Position numbers and translations under genes: made by a program. The notes beneath the pieces are model-generated. The model was not told the origin of the DNA and did no database searches. It saw nothing but the letters and a program-made list of their open reading frames with translations. A DNA stretch of 64,000 nt. Source: Paenibacillus sp. FSL H8-0332. GTDB taxonomy: Bacteria > Bacillota > Bacilli > Paenibacillales > Paenibacillaceae. Numbering within the stretch: the stretch's first letter is position 1; every line of letters starts with the position of its first letter. Of the stretch, positions 8,375-17,419 are shown piece by piece. The stretch spans positions 1,550,001-1,614,000 of the forward strand of contig NZ_CP150145.1 in NCBI RefSeq assembly GCF_037963835.1, given 5' to 3'.

Positions 8375-9232
8375 CTATTTCTCTCCAGGGTTCACAGTGG
8401 CCTGGCGGTAAGCGGTGGGGGACTGGCGGTAGAAGCGCTTGAACTGCCGGGAGAAATACAGGGCATCGGTCAGTCCGACCGATGCCGCTACCTGCTCCAC
8501 GGACAGCTCGGGCCGTTCACGCAGCAGCTGGCGCGACTTCTCCACCCGCAGCTTCAGCAGGTAAGTGACCGGAGAGAGCCCCGTCTCCTGCTTGAAGATA
8601 CGGGAGAGATAAGCGCGGTTATAGCCCAGACTGCCGCACATCTGTTCAATCGAGACCGGATGGGCATACTGGGAAGCCATGTAGTGAATCATCTGCTTCA
8701 CCGTCCGCTTGATCTGTGATTCCGCACCCGGCAGCCGGGTGGAGGAGGCCAGCAGCTCCGCTGCCTCCCCAGCGATAAGGTACAGATAACCGAGAGAGGT
8801 AAGAGCGGCGCTCTCTTTATTGGCATAGAAGGCGGACATCATCCCGGCAAGCGCACCGGGAATCACACTGCCGCCTGTGGTAGACAGCACCGGGGCGAGC
8901 GGAGTGAAGCCCGCCTGCTGCGCAAGCTGTCCGGCATCGCCGCCGTTGAAGGCAGCCCAGCGGTAATGCCAGGGCTCCTGCTGATCCGAGATGTAGCTGA
9001 CCAGCTGGCCCGGGTGGATCAGGAAGCAGTCCCCGGCCCCCAGCTCGTATGTGTGCTGCTCGGTCCGGAAGATCCCGGAGCCGGATTCAATATAATGGAG
9101 CAGATAGTAATCGTAGATCTTGGGACCCGCCTGATGCAGCGGGAGGGTCTGACTCTCTCCTGCAAAGAGTACATGCAGCAGCTGCTTATCGTAATATACA
9201 GGATTTGATCCTACTGAATAGGTATGTTGCAC
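8375..9232 (-). CDS. AraC-family transcriptional regulator with cupin sensor domain
   Basis: A 285-residue regulator. Residues about 20-150 form the AraC-type cupin sensor (HYIESGSGIF, GDCFLIHPGQ). The last 100 residues hold two helix-turn-helix motifs: VSIEQMCGSLGYNRAYLSRIF, and VEQVAASVGLTDALYFSRQFKRFY with the family's diagnostic second-helix pattern. The resemblance is to sugar-responsive regulators of alpha-galactoside or raffinose type. The gene is divergent from galK with a 235-base shared control region, so a galactose- or galactoside-responsive activator of gal is the natural guess. No GalR/LacI gene is nearby. The inducer is unproven. Confidence 0.85.
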   Translation of the reverse strand: MQHTYSVGSNPVYYDKQLLHVLFAGESQTLPLHQAGPKIYDYYLLHYIESGSGIFRTEQHTYELGAGDCFLIHPGQLVSYISDQQEPWHYRWAAFNGGDAGQLAQQAGFTPLAPVLSTTGGSVIPGALAGMMSAFYANKESAALTSLGYLYLIAGEAAELLASSTRLPGAESQIKRTVKQMIHYMASQYAHPVSIEQMCGSLGYNRAYLSRIFKQETGLSPVTYLLKLRVEKSRQLLRERPELSVEQVAASVGLTDALYFSRQFKRFYRQSPTAYRQATVNPGEK

Positions 9233-9368
9233 TGCAAGCCGCCTTTCCTGAGCAGAACGCTTCCATAGCTAATTGTATAGGGAGCGCCAGTTCACTTTTC
9301 CTCTTACCGAGTATAGTCTCTTCAGAGACGAAAGTCACATTTGTCCATATATTGCACACATGATTGCA

Positions 9369-9398
9369 TTATCAGGGCAAGTCTGATTTTATTATAAT
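9369..9398 (+). promoter_or_regulatory. Putative gal operon promoter
   Basis: A perfect TATAAT at 9393-9398 sits 18 bases after TTATCA. The weak -35 fits a promoter needing an activator such as the divergent AraC protein. A GTCTC-TTCA-GAGAC palindrome at 9316-9329 lies upstream. Confidence 0.5.
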
Positions 9399-9467
9399 AT
9401 AAGCATGAAGGACGCAAGCTATAATCCACAGTCCCAGCACAAGCAGCGAAAGGATGGAGTGTCAATA

Positions 9468-10646
9468 ATGAGCATACAGGAACTTAACAGTACATTTATC
9501 AAGAAGTACGGGGAGAGCGGGGAAACCGCGCGGGTATTCTACGCACCGGGCCGCGTGAATCTGATCGGAGAGCATCTGGATTACAACGGAGGTTATGTTT
9601 TCCCGGCAGCCCTGGACTTCGGAACCACCCTGATCGTGCGCCCGCGTACAGACGGCAAGGTTCAATTCGCTTCCACGAATTTCCCTTATGAAGCTTCCAT
9701 TGACTTCAGCAATATCGGCGCAGCCAAGACCGGCGAATGGGTGGACTATCCGGTCGGCGTAATGGTGGAGCTGGCTAAGAAGGGTCACCCGGTAGCCGGG
9801 GGCTACGATCTTTTGTTCCATGGTGAGATTCCTAACGGCTCGGGCTTGTCCTCTTCCGCTTCGATCGAGGTAGTGACCGGCTTCGCCTTCCTCACGCTGC
9901 TTGGCGGTGACACAGATACGGTGGAGATCGCTCTGCTGTCCCAGCGCGCGGAGAACCAGTATGTCGGCGTGAACTCCGGGATCATGGACCAGTTCGCTGT
10001 AGCCAACGGCAAGCGTGACCAGGCTATCCTGCTCATGTGCGATACGCTGGAATACAGCCTCGTACCTTTCGTGACGGGCAGCTATAAGCTGGTCATCGGC
10101 AACACGAACAAGAAGCGCGGTCTGGTGGACTCGAAGTATAATGAGCGCCGCAGCCAATGTGAAGAGGCACTCGCTATTCTGAAGCAGGAGGTTCCAGCCC
10201 TGTCCTATCTGGCTGAGGTGAAGCCTGAGCAGTTCGAGCTTCTGCAGGATAGAATTACGGACGAAACCGTCAGACGCCGCGCCCGCCATGTGGTGGAGGA
10301 GAATCAGCGTGTGCTTGACTCGGTGGAGGTGCTGAAGAACAATGATCTGAAGCAGTTCGGCTTGTACATGAATGACTCCCATGTCTCCCTCCGCGACCTC
10401 TATGAAGTCAGCTGCGAGGAGCTGGATGTGATGGTGGAAGAAGCGCAGCGCATTCCGGGCACACTGGGCTCACGGATGACCGGCGCAGGATTCGGCGGAT
10501 GTACGGTTTCTCTGGTACACGAGGATGATGTGCAGCGGTTCATAACGGAAGTTGGAGAAGCTTACAAGAACAGAACCGGCCTGACCGGCGAATTCTATGT
10601 ATGCGGCATCGGCAACGGCGTGGAAGAATTGAAAGGAGTGAAATAA
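9468..10646 (+). CDS. galK: Galactokinase
   Basis: GalK phosphorylates alpha-D-galactose at C1, the entry step of the Leloir pathway. The 392-residue protein carries the galactokinase signature GRVNLIGEHLDYNGGYVFP near residue 28, the GHMP ATP-binding motif PNGSGLSSSASIE, and the C-terminal TGAGFGGC. I placed the start at 9468 because GGATGGAG lies eight bases before; the upstream frame from 9405 runs into the promoter region. galE begins two bases after the stop, with its ribosome site inside the end of galK, so the two are translationally coupled. Confidence 0.97.
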   Translation: MSIQELNSTFIKKYGESGETARVFYAPGRVNLIGEHLDYNGGYVFPAALDFGTTLIVRPRTDGKVQFASTNFPYEASIDFSNIGAAKTGEWVDYPVGVMVELAKKGHPVAGGYDLLFHGEIPNGSGLSSSASIEVVTGFAFLTLLGGDTDTVEIALLSQRAENQYVGVNSGIMDQFAVANGKRDQAILLMCDTLEYSLVPFVTGSYKLVIGNTNKKRGLVDSKYNERRSQCEEALAILKQEVPALSYLAEVKPEQFELLQDRITDETVRRRARHVVEENQRVLDSVEVLKNNDLKQFGLYMNDSHVSLRDLYEVSCEELDVMVEEAQRIPGTLGSRMTGAGFGGCTVSLVHEDDVQRFITEVGEAYKNRTGLTGEFYVCGIGNGVEELKGVK

Positions 10647-10647
10647 G

Positions 10648-11634
10648 ATGGCGATTCTGGTAACGGGCGGCGCAGGATACATCGGTTCACACACAGTAGC
10701 AGAGCTGCTGGACCGCGGGGAAGAGGTTGTGGTAATTGACAATCTGCTGACAGGGCACCGGGAGGCGCTGCTGGGCGGCAAGCTGTACGAGGGCGACCTG
10801 CGCGACAAGGCGCTGCTGGCCAAGCTGTTCTCCGAGAACGAGATTGAAGCGGTGATTCACTTCGCAGCCAGTTCCCTAGTGGGCGAGAGCATGAAGGACC
10901 CGGTTAAATACTACGACAATAATGTCTATGGAACACAGTGTCTGCTGGAAGCCATGCAGCATGCCGGTGTGGATAAAATCGTCTTCTCCTCCACAGCCGC
11001 CACCTATGGCGAACCGGAAAAGGTGCCTATCGAAGAGACCGACCGCACCGAGCCTGCGAATGTCTATGGCGAGACCAAGCTGACCATGGAACGTATGATG
11101 GCCTGGTTCGACAAAGTGCTCGGCATCAAATATGTAGCGCTGCGCTACTTCAATGCCGCAGGCGCCCATGCCAGCGGCAAGATCGGCGAAGACCACCGTC
11201 CCGAGAGCCACTTGATTCCGCTGGTGCTCCAGGCTGCGCTGAAGCAGCGCGAGAATATCGCAGTGTTCGGGGAAGACTATCCGACAGAGGACGGAACCTG
11301 CGTACGCGACTACATCCATGTCAGCGATCTGGCAGATGCGCATGTCCGTGCAGTAACCTATCTGCGCAGCGGAAGTGCGAGCAATATTTTCAACCTTGGC
11401 AACGGCCTCGGCTTCTCCGTGAAGCAAGTTATTGAGACGGCGAAGAAGGTTACCGGCCTGGAGATTCCGGTTGTGGTTCAGGAGCGCCGCGCCGGAGATC
11501 CGGCAGTGCTGGTCGCTTCCTCCGCCAAAGCCCGTCAGGTGCTGGGTTGGGACCCGCAGCACGCCGACCTGGAAGGCATTATTCAGAGCGCATGGAGCTG
11601 GCACTCTGCTAATCCGCAAGGGTACGGGGAGTAA
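10648..11634 (+). CDS. galE: UDP-glucose 4-epimerase
   Basis: GalE interconverts UDP-galactose and UDP-glucose with tightly bound NAD, recycling the uridyl carrier used by GalT and supplying UDP-galactose to surface polymers. The 328-residue SDR protein opens with GGAGYIGSHT (NAD-binding GxxGxxG). The catalytic Ser is in SSTAATYG and the catalytic Tyr/Lys pair in YGETK. RYFNAAGAH and RDYIHVSDLA are standard epimerase blocks. It sits in the middle of galKET and overlaps galK's ribosome-site region, so expression should follow galK. Confidence 0.97.
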   Translation: MAILVTGGAGYIGSHTVAELLDRGEEVVVIDNLLTGHREALLGGKLYEGDLRDKALLAKLFSENEIEAVIHFAASSLVGESMKDPVKYYDNNVYGTQCLLEAMQHAGVDKIVFSSTAATYGEPEKVPIEETDRTEPANVYGETKLTMERMMAWFDKVLGIKYVALRYFNAAGAHASGKIGEDHRPESHLIPLVLQAALKQRENIAVFGEDYPTEDGTCVRDYIHVSDLADAHVRAVTYLRSGSASNIFNLGNGLGFSVKQVIETAKKVTGLEIPVVVQERRAGDPAVLVASSAKARQVLGWDPQHADLEGIIQSAWSWHSANPQGYGE

Positions 11635-11715
11635 GCAGCAGGTCTGATTATTGCCCGAAGGTGAAATAGACAGAATGCAAAGCGCCGCATAAGGCACCAT
11701 AGAAGGAGAAATGAA

Positions 11716-13299
11716 ATGCAGAACGATAATAGTACGGCTGCTGCCGCTGAGAAGGCGCTGTATGCGATTGAACAGCTGGTTCTGTTTGCCGGACATACGG
11801 GACTGATCCAGCCCGCAGATGTGGATTACAGCCGCAATGAACTCCTGGACCAGTTCGGCTTCAGCGAGCCGTATCCCGGTGAGTTCTCTGAAGGTCCGCT
11901 GGACAGCCCGCAGGCCCCGCTGGACCAGCTGATTGATTACGGGTTCAGTCTCGGGCTGATCCCTGAGAATACGGATACGTACCGCGATCTGCTGGATGCG
12001 AAGATCATGGGCCTGTTGATGGCCCGCCCGTCTGAGGTGAATGCGGAGTTCGCCGCGATCCAGGCGGAGCAGGGTATTCAGGCGGCAACGGACCGCTTTT
12101 ATAAGCTGAGCATTGATTCCAATTATATCCGTATGGACCGGGTAGCGAAGAATGTATATTGGCTTCAGGAGTCGCCGTACGGGGATATTGAGATGACGAT
12201 CAATCTCTCCAAGCCGGAGAAAAGTCCCAAGGAAATCGCCATGGCCCGGCTGCTTCCGCCTCCGGTCTATCCGAAGTGCCAGCTCTGCCGTGAGAATGTT
12301 GGCTATGCCGGCCGGGTCAATCACCCGCCGCGTCAGAACCTGCGTGTGATCCCGCTCTCGATGAACAACGAGAAATGGTTCTTCCAGTACTCGCCTTATG
12401 TCTACTATAACGAGCATTGCATTGTGTTCCACCACGATCATGTGCCGATGAAGCTGACGAAGGATACGCTGAAGCGTCTGCTTAGCTTCGTGGAAGCCTT
12501 CCCGCATTATTTCATCGGCTCGAATGCCGATCTGCCGATTGTCGGCGGCTCTATTCTGACGCATGACCACTTCCAGGGCGGACGGCATACGTTCCCGATC
12601 CAGAAGGCACCCAAAGAGGATACCTTCACACATGCCTCATATCCCGGTGTCAGCTTAAGCACTGTGAAATGGCCGATGTCCGTGCTGCGGATGCATGCCG
12701 AAGATCCGGCGGTGCTGCTGGAGGCAGGCAACCATATCTACGAGTCCTGGAAGACGTATAGCGATCCGGCCGCCGAAGTGCTGGCGTTCAGTGAAGAGGA
12801 CGGCGAGATCGTGCCGCATAATACCGTTACCCCTATCGTGCGCCGGGCCGAGGACGGTGGCTACGAGATGGATCTGGTGCTGCGCAACAACCGGACCAGC
12901 GAAGAATATCCCGAAGGGATTTTCCACCCGCACCGGGAGATGCACCATATCAAGAAGGAGAACATCGGCCTGATTGAGGTGATGGGCCTGGCGATTCTGC
13001 CGGGACGGCTCAAGGAAGAGCTTGACGCCATCGCTGGCTTACTGGCGGGCGACACCGCGCTTCTCGGAGCTGTCCAGAGCGAGGGCCAGGAGCATCCGCT
13101 GGCGCTTCACGCTTCCTGGATTACCGAGCTGGTAAGCCGCTTCGGCACCTCCCTGAACCGCGAAGAAGCGGTAAAGACCATCCAGAATGAGGTGGGTACG
13201 AAGTTCACTCACATTCTGGAGCATGCCGGAGTCTACAAACGCACGCCGGAAGGACAGGCGGCCTTCCGCCGGTTCCTGAACAGCAGCGGCTTTAACTAA
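11716..13299 (+). CDS. galT: UDP-glucose-hexose-1-phosphate uridylyltransferase, type 2
   Basis: GalT transfers UMP from UDP-glucose to galactose 1-phosphate. The 527-residue length and sequence are of the Gram-positive GalT-2 class, not the 350-residue E. coli class. CQLCRENVGYAGR is a typical block. LTHDHFQGGRH holds the His cluster around the uridylylated active-site residue, which in this class sits in a HxHxQ-like context. The ATG follows AGAAGGAG at seven bases. The 81-base gap after galE is the only break in the operon. A strong terminator follows at 13325. Confidence 0.95.
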   Translation: MQNDNSTAAAAEKALYAIEQLVLFAGHTGLIQPADVDYSRNELLDQFGFSEPYPGEFSEGPLDSPQAPLDQLIDYGFSLGLIPENTDTYRDLLDAKIMGLLMARPSEVNAEFAAIQAEQGIQAATDRFYKLSIDSNYIRMDRVAKNVYWLQESPYGDIEMTINLSKPEKSPKEIAMARLLPPPVYPKCQLCRENVGYAGRVNHPPRQNLRVIPLSMNNEKWFFQYSPYVYYNEHCIVFHHDHVPMKLTKDTLKRLLSFVEAFPHYFIGSNADLPIVGGSILTHDHFQGGRHTFPIQKAPKEDTFTHASYPGVSLSTVKWPMSVLRMHAEDPAVLLEAGNHIYESWKTYSDPAAEVLAFSEEDGEIVPHNTVTPIVRRAEDGGYEMDLVLRNNRTSEEYPEGIFHPHREMHHIKKENIGLIEVMGLAILPGRLKEELDAIAGLLAGDTALLGAVQSEGQEHPLALHASWITELVSRFGTSLNREEAVKTIQNEVGTKFTHILEHAGVYKRTPEGQAAFRRFLNSSGFN

Positions 13300-13324
13300 G
13301 TCTGGATAGACTGAATGTACAAAG

Positions 13325-13386
13325 AAATCGCTCCTTTGGGAATGGCTGGGTGGTCCCTCCATTTCACCAAATGAGCGATTTTTTTT
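13325..13386 (+). terminator. Terminator of the galKET operon
   Basis: AAATCGCTC pairs with GAGCGATTT at the base of a longer imperfect stem, followed by seven or more T. It lies 26 bases after galT. Confidence 0.85.
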
Positions 13387-13404
13387 GTTGCTTTTTAAGG
13401 AAGG

Positions 13405-13545
13405 AAGGGTCGATTTTCGCTTGAACAGCGCAGCGGGCAGAATGACCCGCGGAAAAGCGAAGCGTTCGCCTTCTGGACACAACAGTGATTGGAACAACGT
13501 TCTGTTTGCGGAGCGTCCACCCAAGTGCTCACGTTGATTCTAATC
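13405..13545. repeat. Hairpin-rich intergenic segment, candidate dispersed repeat
   Basis: This is the larger part of the 339-base gap between galT and the alcohol dehydrogenase. TTCGCTT at about 13414 pairs with AAGCGAA at about 13455. Nested inside is GCGGG-8-CCCGC. A second imperfect pair, AACAG/CTGTT, lies around 13485-13508. The remaining bases to 13638 hold the dehydrogenase promoter region. No second copy was seen in this window; it looks like a structured repeat rather than a gene. Confidence 0.35.
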
Positions 13546-13638
13546 CAAAATAGAGAGCTGTGCGATTTGAATGCGCCAAGCTGGAGGACTATAATAGACA
13601 GGTGCTTCACATTCACATACTCATGGAGGTTTACCCAT

Positions 13639-14802
13639 ATGCGCAAGTTTGAATTTTATAACCCTACCAAGCTTATTTTCGGACAGGGAACATTGCAGGC
13701 ACTCCGTACCGAGGTGCCGAAATACGGTAAGAACGTACTGCTGATGTACGGCGGTGGAAGTATCAAGCGCAGCGGCCTGTATGACAACGTTATTGCCGAG
13801 CTGGCTGGCATTGGTGCCGTAGTTACCGAGCTTGCCGGAGTGGAGCCGAATCCGCGTCTCTCAACGGTACATAAGGGTGTAGCATTGTGCCGTGAGCATC
13901 ACATTGACCTGATTCTTGCCGTTGGCGGCGGCAGCGTGCTGGATTGTGCCAAGGCTGTGGCCGTCGGAGCGAAATATGAAGGGGATATGTGGGACTTCGT
14001 AGAACGCAAGGCCGCACCTCAAGGTGCGCTTCCGCTGGGAACCGTGCTGACAATGGCTGCCACCGGCTCTGAAATGAACAACGGCTCGGTTATTACCAAC
14101 GAAATGACTAAGGAGAAAATGGGCTGGGGCAGCATCCATGCCTATCCGGCTTTCTCGATCCTTGACCCGGAGAACACCTTCTCCCTGCCGCGCGACCAGA
14201 CGGTGTACGGTATGGTGGACATCATGTCCCATACGCTGGAGCATTATTTCCACACAGACAGCAATACGCCGTTACAGGACGGATTCTTGGAGACTCTGCT
14301 TCGTACGGTCATTGAGACAGCACCTAAGCTGATTGAGGATCTGAACAACTACGAGCTGCGGGAGACCATTATGTACTGCGGTACGATGGCGCTGAACGGA
14401 ATGGTCAGCATGGGCTTTGCCGGTGACTGGGCTACGCACAACATTGAGCATGCCGTATCCGCTGTGTATGATATTCCCCACGGCGGCGGCCTGGCGATTC
14501 TCTTCCCGCAGTGGATGAGATATAACCTCAGCACGAATCCTGCCCGCTTCCGCCAGCTGGCTGTGAACGTGTTCGGCATTGACCCTGCCGGCAAAACTGA
14601 TGAACAGACCGGCCTCGAAGGTATTGAAGCACTCCGCAGCTTCTGGGATTCCATTGGCGCTCCGAAGACGCTTGGTGATTACGATATCGACGACAGCGAA
14701 ATTGGCAGCATGGCCGACAAAGCGGTCCGCTTCGGCCCGTTCGGCAACTTCCGCAAGCTGGAGCGTCAGGACGTAGTTGAGATTTATAAGCTGGCTTTGT
14801 AA
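13639..14802 (+). CDS. Iron-containing alcohol dehydrogenase, butanol-dehydrogenase type
   Basis: A 387-residue group III alcohol dehydrogenase of the YugJ/BdhA type, an NAD(P)H-dependent aldehyde reductase. [15 protein letters not shown] and [11 protein letters not shown] blocks form the nucleotide-binding domain. Metal ligands lie in [12 protein letters not shown] and in [19 protein letters not shown] (Asp and three His overall). The start at 13639 follows TGGAGG by eight bases; the longer frame from 13489 crosses the upstream repeat-like segment and has no support. The gene stands alone between two terminators. It probably disposes of reducing power or aldehydes in fermentation; the true substrate is not shown. 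Confidence 0.88.
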   Translation: MRKFEFYNPTKLIFGQGTLQALRTEVPKYGKNVLLMYGGGSIKRSGLYDNVIAELAGIGAVVTELAGVEPNPRLSTVHKGVALCREHHIDLILAVGGGSVLDCAKAVAVGAKYEGDMWDFVERKAAPQGALPLGTVLTMAATGSEMNNGSVITNEMTKEKMGWGSIHAYPAFSILDPENTFSLPRDQTVYGMVDIMSHTLEHYFHTDSNTPLQDGFLETLLRTVIETAPKLIEDLNNYELRETIMYCGTMALNGMVSMGFAGDWATHNIEHAVSAVYDIPHGGGLAILFPQWMRYNLSTNPARFRQLAVNVFGIDPAGKTDEQTGLEGIEALRSFWDSIGAPKTLGDYDIDDSEIGSMADKAVRFGPFGNFRKLERQDVVEIYKLAL

Positions 14803-14817
14803 GTTAGCCATCAATGT

Positions 14818-14853
14818 AAAGCCGCTTCCCATCTACGGGGGCGGCTTCTTTTG
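14818..14853 (+). terminator. Terminator of the alcohol dehydrogenase gene
   Basis: AAGCCGC pairs with GCGGCTT with an inner CCC/GGG, followed by CTTTTG. It lies 16 bases after the stop. Confidence 0.8.
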
Positions 14854-14907
14854 TCTGTTAATTTTCCCGCTCCCGGCATACATTAATGAGAGCAATACCC
14901 AACTTTG

Positions 14908-14934
14908 TGAAACCAAGGACATGACAGTTGCGTT
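14908..14934 (+). promoter_or_regulatory. ECF-type (sigma-W-like) promoter of yuaF-floT
   Basis: TGAAAC at 14908-14913 is followed after 17 bases by CGTT at 14931. The B. subtilis yuaF-floT operon is driven by sigma-W, whose promoters read TGAAAC-N16-CGTA. The -35 is exact; spacing and -10 differ slightly. Confidence 0.5.
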
Positions 14935-14979
14935 TATACTAGTATGACAGTCCGGAAGTAATGACGGGAGGAGACTAAC

Positions 14980-15513
14980 ATGCAAACGCTGTATTTGGGC
15001 TGTTTGGCGCTGGGTATTCTTTTTGCTGTAGTCAGTGTAGTGGTAGGCGACCTGATTGGGAGCGCTCTGGACGGGATTTTTGACATCGTATCTTTTGATT
15101 TCCTGAATCCTACCTTATTGGCAGGAGGGATAACTGTATTTGGTGGAGCAGGCATGCTGCTTAACCGCTACAGCGGACTGGAAGATGGAGTGATTCTTGC
15201 CTTGTCCCTGCTGGTTGCGGCATTCATGGGCGTATTGATGCATTTGGTGGTAGTGAAGCCAATGAGGAACAGCGAAATGTCGAACGGCTTCTCGATGAGT
15301 GAACTGCCGGGGAGAATCGGTGAGGTTACCGTCCCGGTCCCCGGCGTAGGCTACGGTGAGATTATGGTGAAGTTCGGTGCAGGCAACAGCCTGCATACGG
15401 CGGCCAGCTTCGAGCAGCATGCACTGCCGGCCGGGATCAAGGTGGTAGTAGTTGAGGTACGTGAGGGTGTTGCACTTGTGTCTGAATTCGAAGAGAGAAA
15501 AGGAGTGGATTAA
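14980..15513 (+). CDS. yuaF: NfeD-like membrane protein, flotillin partner
   Basis: A 177-residue protein with three membrane segments in the first 95 residues. A soluble C-terminal OB-fold-like domain begins around LPGRIGEVTVPVPGVGYGEI. This is the layout of YuaF/NfeD1b proteins, encoded next to flotillins, which affect membrane organisation and flotillin behaviour. The ATG follows GGGAGGAG. Its stop codon TAA shares a base with the floT start, so translation is coupled. An ECF-type promoter lies 46 bases upstream, as expected for this pair. Confidence 0.85.
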   Translation: MQTLYLGCLALGILFAVVSVVVGDLIGSALDGIFDIVSFDFLNPTLLAGGITVFGGAGMLLNRYSGLEDGVILALSLLVAAFMGVLMHLVVVKPMRNSEMSNGFSMSELPGRIGEVTVPVPGVGYGEIMVKFGAGNSLHTAASFEQHALPAGIKVVVVEVREGVALVSEFEERKGVD

Positions 15514-17102
15514 TGATGAATCTAGAAAATATTCCAGAATCCCTATTTATACCTGCGATAGTAATCGCTGTACTGCTTGTCCTCGGACTCGCCTTCTGGG
15601 CACGTTACAAGACGGTTGGCCCGGATGAAGGCATGATCGTCACCGGTTCCTTCCTGGGCAACAATCATATATCGGATGATGGCTCCGGCCGCAAAATTAA
15701 AATCGTCCGCGGCGGCGGGGCATTCATTCTGCCCGTCTTCCAGAAGGCGGAGTTCATGTCCCTGCTCTCCCATAAGCTCGATGTGACGACCCCGGAGGTC
15801 TACACGGAGCAAGGCGTACCGGTTATCGCTGATGGGGTGGCGATCATCAAGGTAGGCAGCTCTACGGAAGATGTGGCAACGGCCGCCGAGCAGTTCATGG
15901 GCAAGCCGATTGAATCCCTGAAGAGTGAAGCGCAGGAAGTGCTGGAAGGACATCTGCGGGCGATCCTCGGTACGATGACTGTGGAAGAGGTCTACCGTAA
16001 CCGCGACCGTTTCGCCCAGGAGGTTCAGGGTGTTGCCGCCCGTGACCTCAAAAAGATGGGACTCCAGATTGTCTCGTTCACCATCAAGGATGTACGTGAC
16101 AAGCACGGATACCTGGAAGCGCTCGGTAAGCCGCGGATTGCGGCAGTGAAGCGGGATGCGGAGATTGCCGAAGCTGAGGCTATGCGTGATGCGCGGATTA
16201 AGAAGGCCAATGCCGAAGAGCAGGGGCAGAAGGCGGAGCTGCTCCGCGACACCAACATTGCCGAAGCGTCGAAGGAGAACCAATTGAAGGTCGCGGCGTT
16301 CAAACGCGATCAGGACACGGCCAAAGCGGAAGCTGACCAGGCTTACCATATCCAAGAGGCACGTGCCAAGCAGAGCGTAGTGGAAGAGCAGATGAAGGTT
16401 GAGCTGGTCCGCAAGGAACGTGAAATCGATCTCCAGGCCAAGGAAATCCAGGTGCGCGAGAAGCAGTATGATGCTGAAGTGAAGAAGAAAGCGGAAGCAG
16501 ACCGTTATGCGGTAGAGCAGGCGGCGGAAGCCGACAAGGCCAAGCGGATGCGTGAAGCCGATGCCTTGCAGTACAGCATTGAGACACAGGCCAAGGCAAC
16601 CTCCGAGCAGAAGCGTCTGGAAGGTCAGGCGATTGCGGATGCAGAGCTGGCTAAAGGTAAAGCAGAGTCGGAGGTTATCCGTCTGCGTGGTCTTGCCGAA
16701 GCGGAAGCCAAGGAGAAGCTGGCGGAAGCCTTCGAGAAATTCGGCGAAGCCGCTATTCTCGATATTATTGTCAAAATGCTGCCGGAACTGGCGGGACGGA
16801 TTGCCGAGCCGCTGGCATCCATCGATAAGCTTACCGTTGTAGATACCGGTAACGGTGAAGGTGCCGCCCGGGTCAGCAATTATGTTACCCAACTGATGGC
16901 GACAGCCCCTGAGATGCTGAAGAGCGTGTCCGGTATTGACGTCGAGTCCCTGATCAAAGGATTAACTTCAGGCAAATCTGCACAGAAGGATGTTGTCAGA
17001 CACACTGCAGCACCCCTAACCTCTGTGGTCTCAAGACCGGCCCCGGCTGCACCAGTCACTCCGCTCACTCCGGCGGAACCTTCGGAACACCCTGAAGGTT
17101 AA
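15513..17102 (+). CDS. floT: Flotillin
   Basis: FloT scaffolds functional membrane microdomains. The 529 residues show an N-terminal hydrophobic hairpin (about residues 13-28) and an SPFH/PHB domain (about 30-200, with LDVTTPEVYTEQGVPV). A long charged coiled coil follows (about 210-400), rich in AEA and KAEA repeats that drive flotillin oligomerisation, then a C-terminal tail. The last 30 residues are proline- and alanine-rich. Two adjacent ATG codons could serve as start; the first overlaps the yuaF stop, and AAGGAG lies upstream of both. There is no obvious terminator after the stop. The 317-base gap to the next gene holds a structured repeat. Confidence 0.95.
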   Translation: MMNLENIPESLFIPAIVIAVLLVLGLAFWARYKTVGPDEGMIVTGSFLGNNHISDDGSGRKIKIVRGGGAFILPVFQKAEFMSLLSHKLDVTTPEVYTEQGVPVIADGVAIIKVGSSTEDVATAAEQFMGKPIESLKSEAQEVLEGHLRAILGTMTVEEVYRNRDRFAQEVQGVAARDLKKMGLQIVSFTIKDVRDKHGYLEALGKPRIAAVKRDAEIAEAEAMRDARIKKANAEEQGQKAELLRDTNIAEASKENQLKVAAFKRDQDTAKAEADQAYHIQEARAKQSVVEEQMKVELVRKEREIDLQAKEIQVREKQYDAEVKKKAEADRYAVEQAAEADKAKRMREADALQYSIETQAKATSEQKRLEGQAIADAELAKGKAESEVIRLRGLAEAEAKEKLAEAFEKFGEAAILDIIVKMLPELAGRIAEPLASIDKLTVVDTGNGEGAARVSNYVTQLMATAPEMLKSVSGIDVESLIKGLTSGKSAQKDVVRHTAAPLTSVVSRPAPAAPVTPLTPAEPSEHPEG

Positions 17103-17211
17103 CAGCAAGCCACCAAGGTATGGCAGGCAGCAGTACCCGCCAGCCATACCTATTTTAAAGGAATTTAATTATATAAGAGGCACTAAAGAAAATAACAAAA
17201 AGCAAAAGAAG

Positions 17212-17327
17212 CGGAGGGGAAATTTGGAACTGTAGGAGCGGTAGCGACCGCCTTTGTCACCGGATTTCACCCGCGAAGGCGGAATAAATCAAGAAATCTG
17301 GTGACAACAGCGGCCGGAAGTCCAAAT
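17212..17327. repeat. Structured dispersed element, copy 1
   Basis: About 116 bases shared with 38851-38967. Outer arms TTTGGAACT and AGTCCAAA enclose three stems: GCGGT-AGCG-ACCGC, a 15-bp stem (TTGTCACCGGATTTC with GAAATCTGGTGACAA), and inside that CCGC-GAA-GGCGG. The other copy keeps the 15-bp stem while changing four base pairs on both sides. It occupies most of the gap between floT and the ABC transporter genes, in the orientation of both neighbours. Apart from it, this gap holds only the ribosome site region of the ABC gene. Confidence 0.8.
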
Positions 17328-17419
17328 GTTCACCGCAGTGACGATGAAGCTTCAAGTTCAAAACTTAAGTGCGTCTTATATAAGCAGAGATTCATACGCG
17401 CTGAAACGGAGGCAGAGAC

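Noticed and set aside
10876..12633. 585-codon open frame antisense to galE and galT
   Set aside because: GC-rich coding DNA often leaves long open antisense frames. Both sense genes are certain, there is no ribosome site, and the composition (His/Arg/Gln-rich) is typical of shadows.
13045..13524. 161-codon minus-strand frame across the galT end and terminator
   Set aside because: It crosses a strong terminator and part of galT, has no ribosome site and no recognisable domain.
15543..16892. 449-codon open frame antisense to floT
   Set aside because: A shadow of the repetitive Glu/Ala/Lys coiled-coil coding region, which reads as Leu/Phe/Arg on the other strand.
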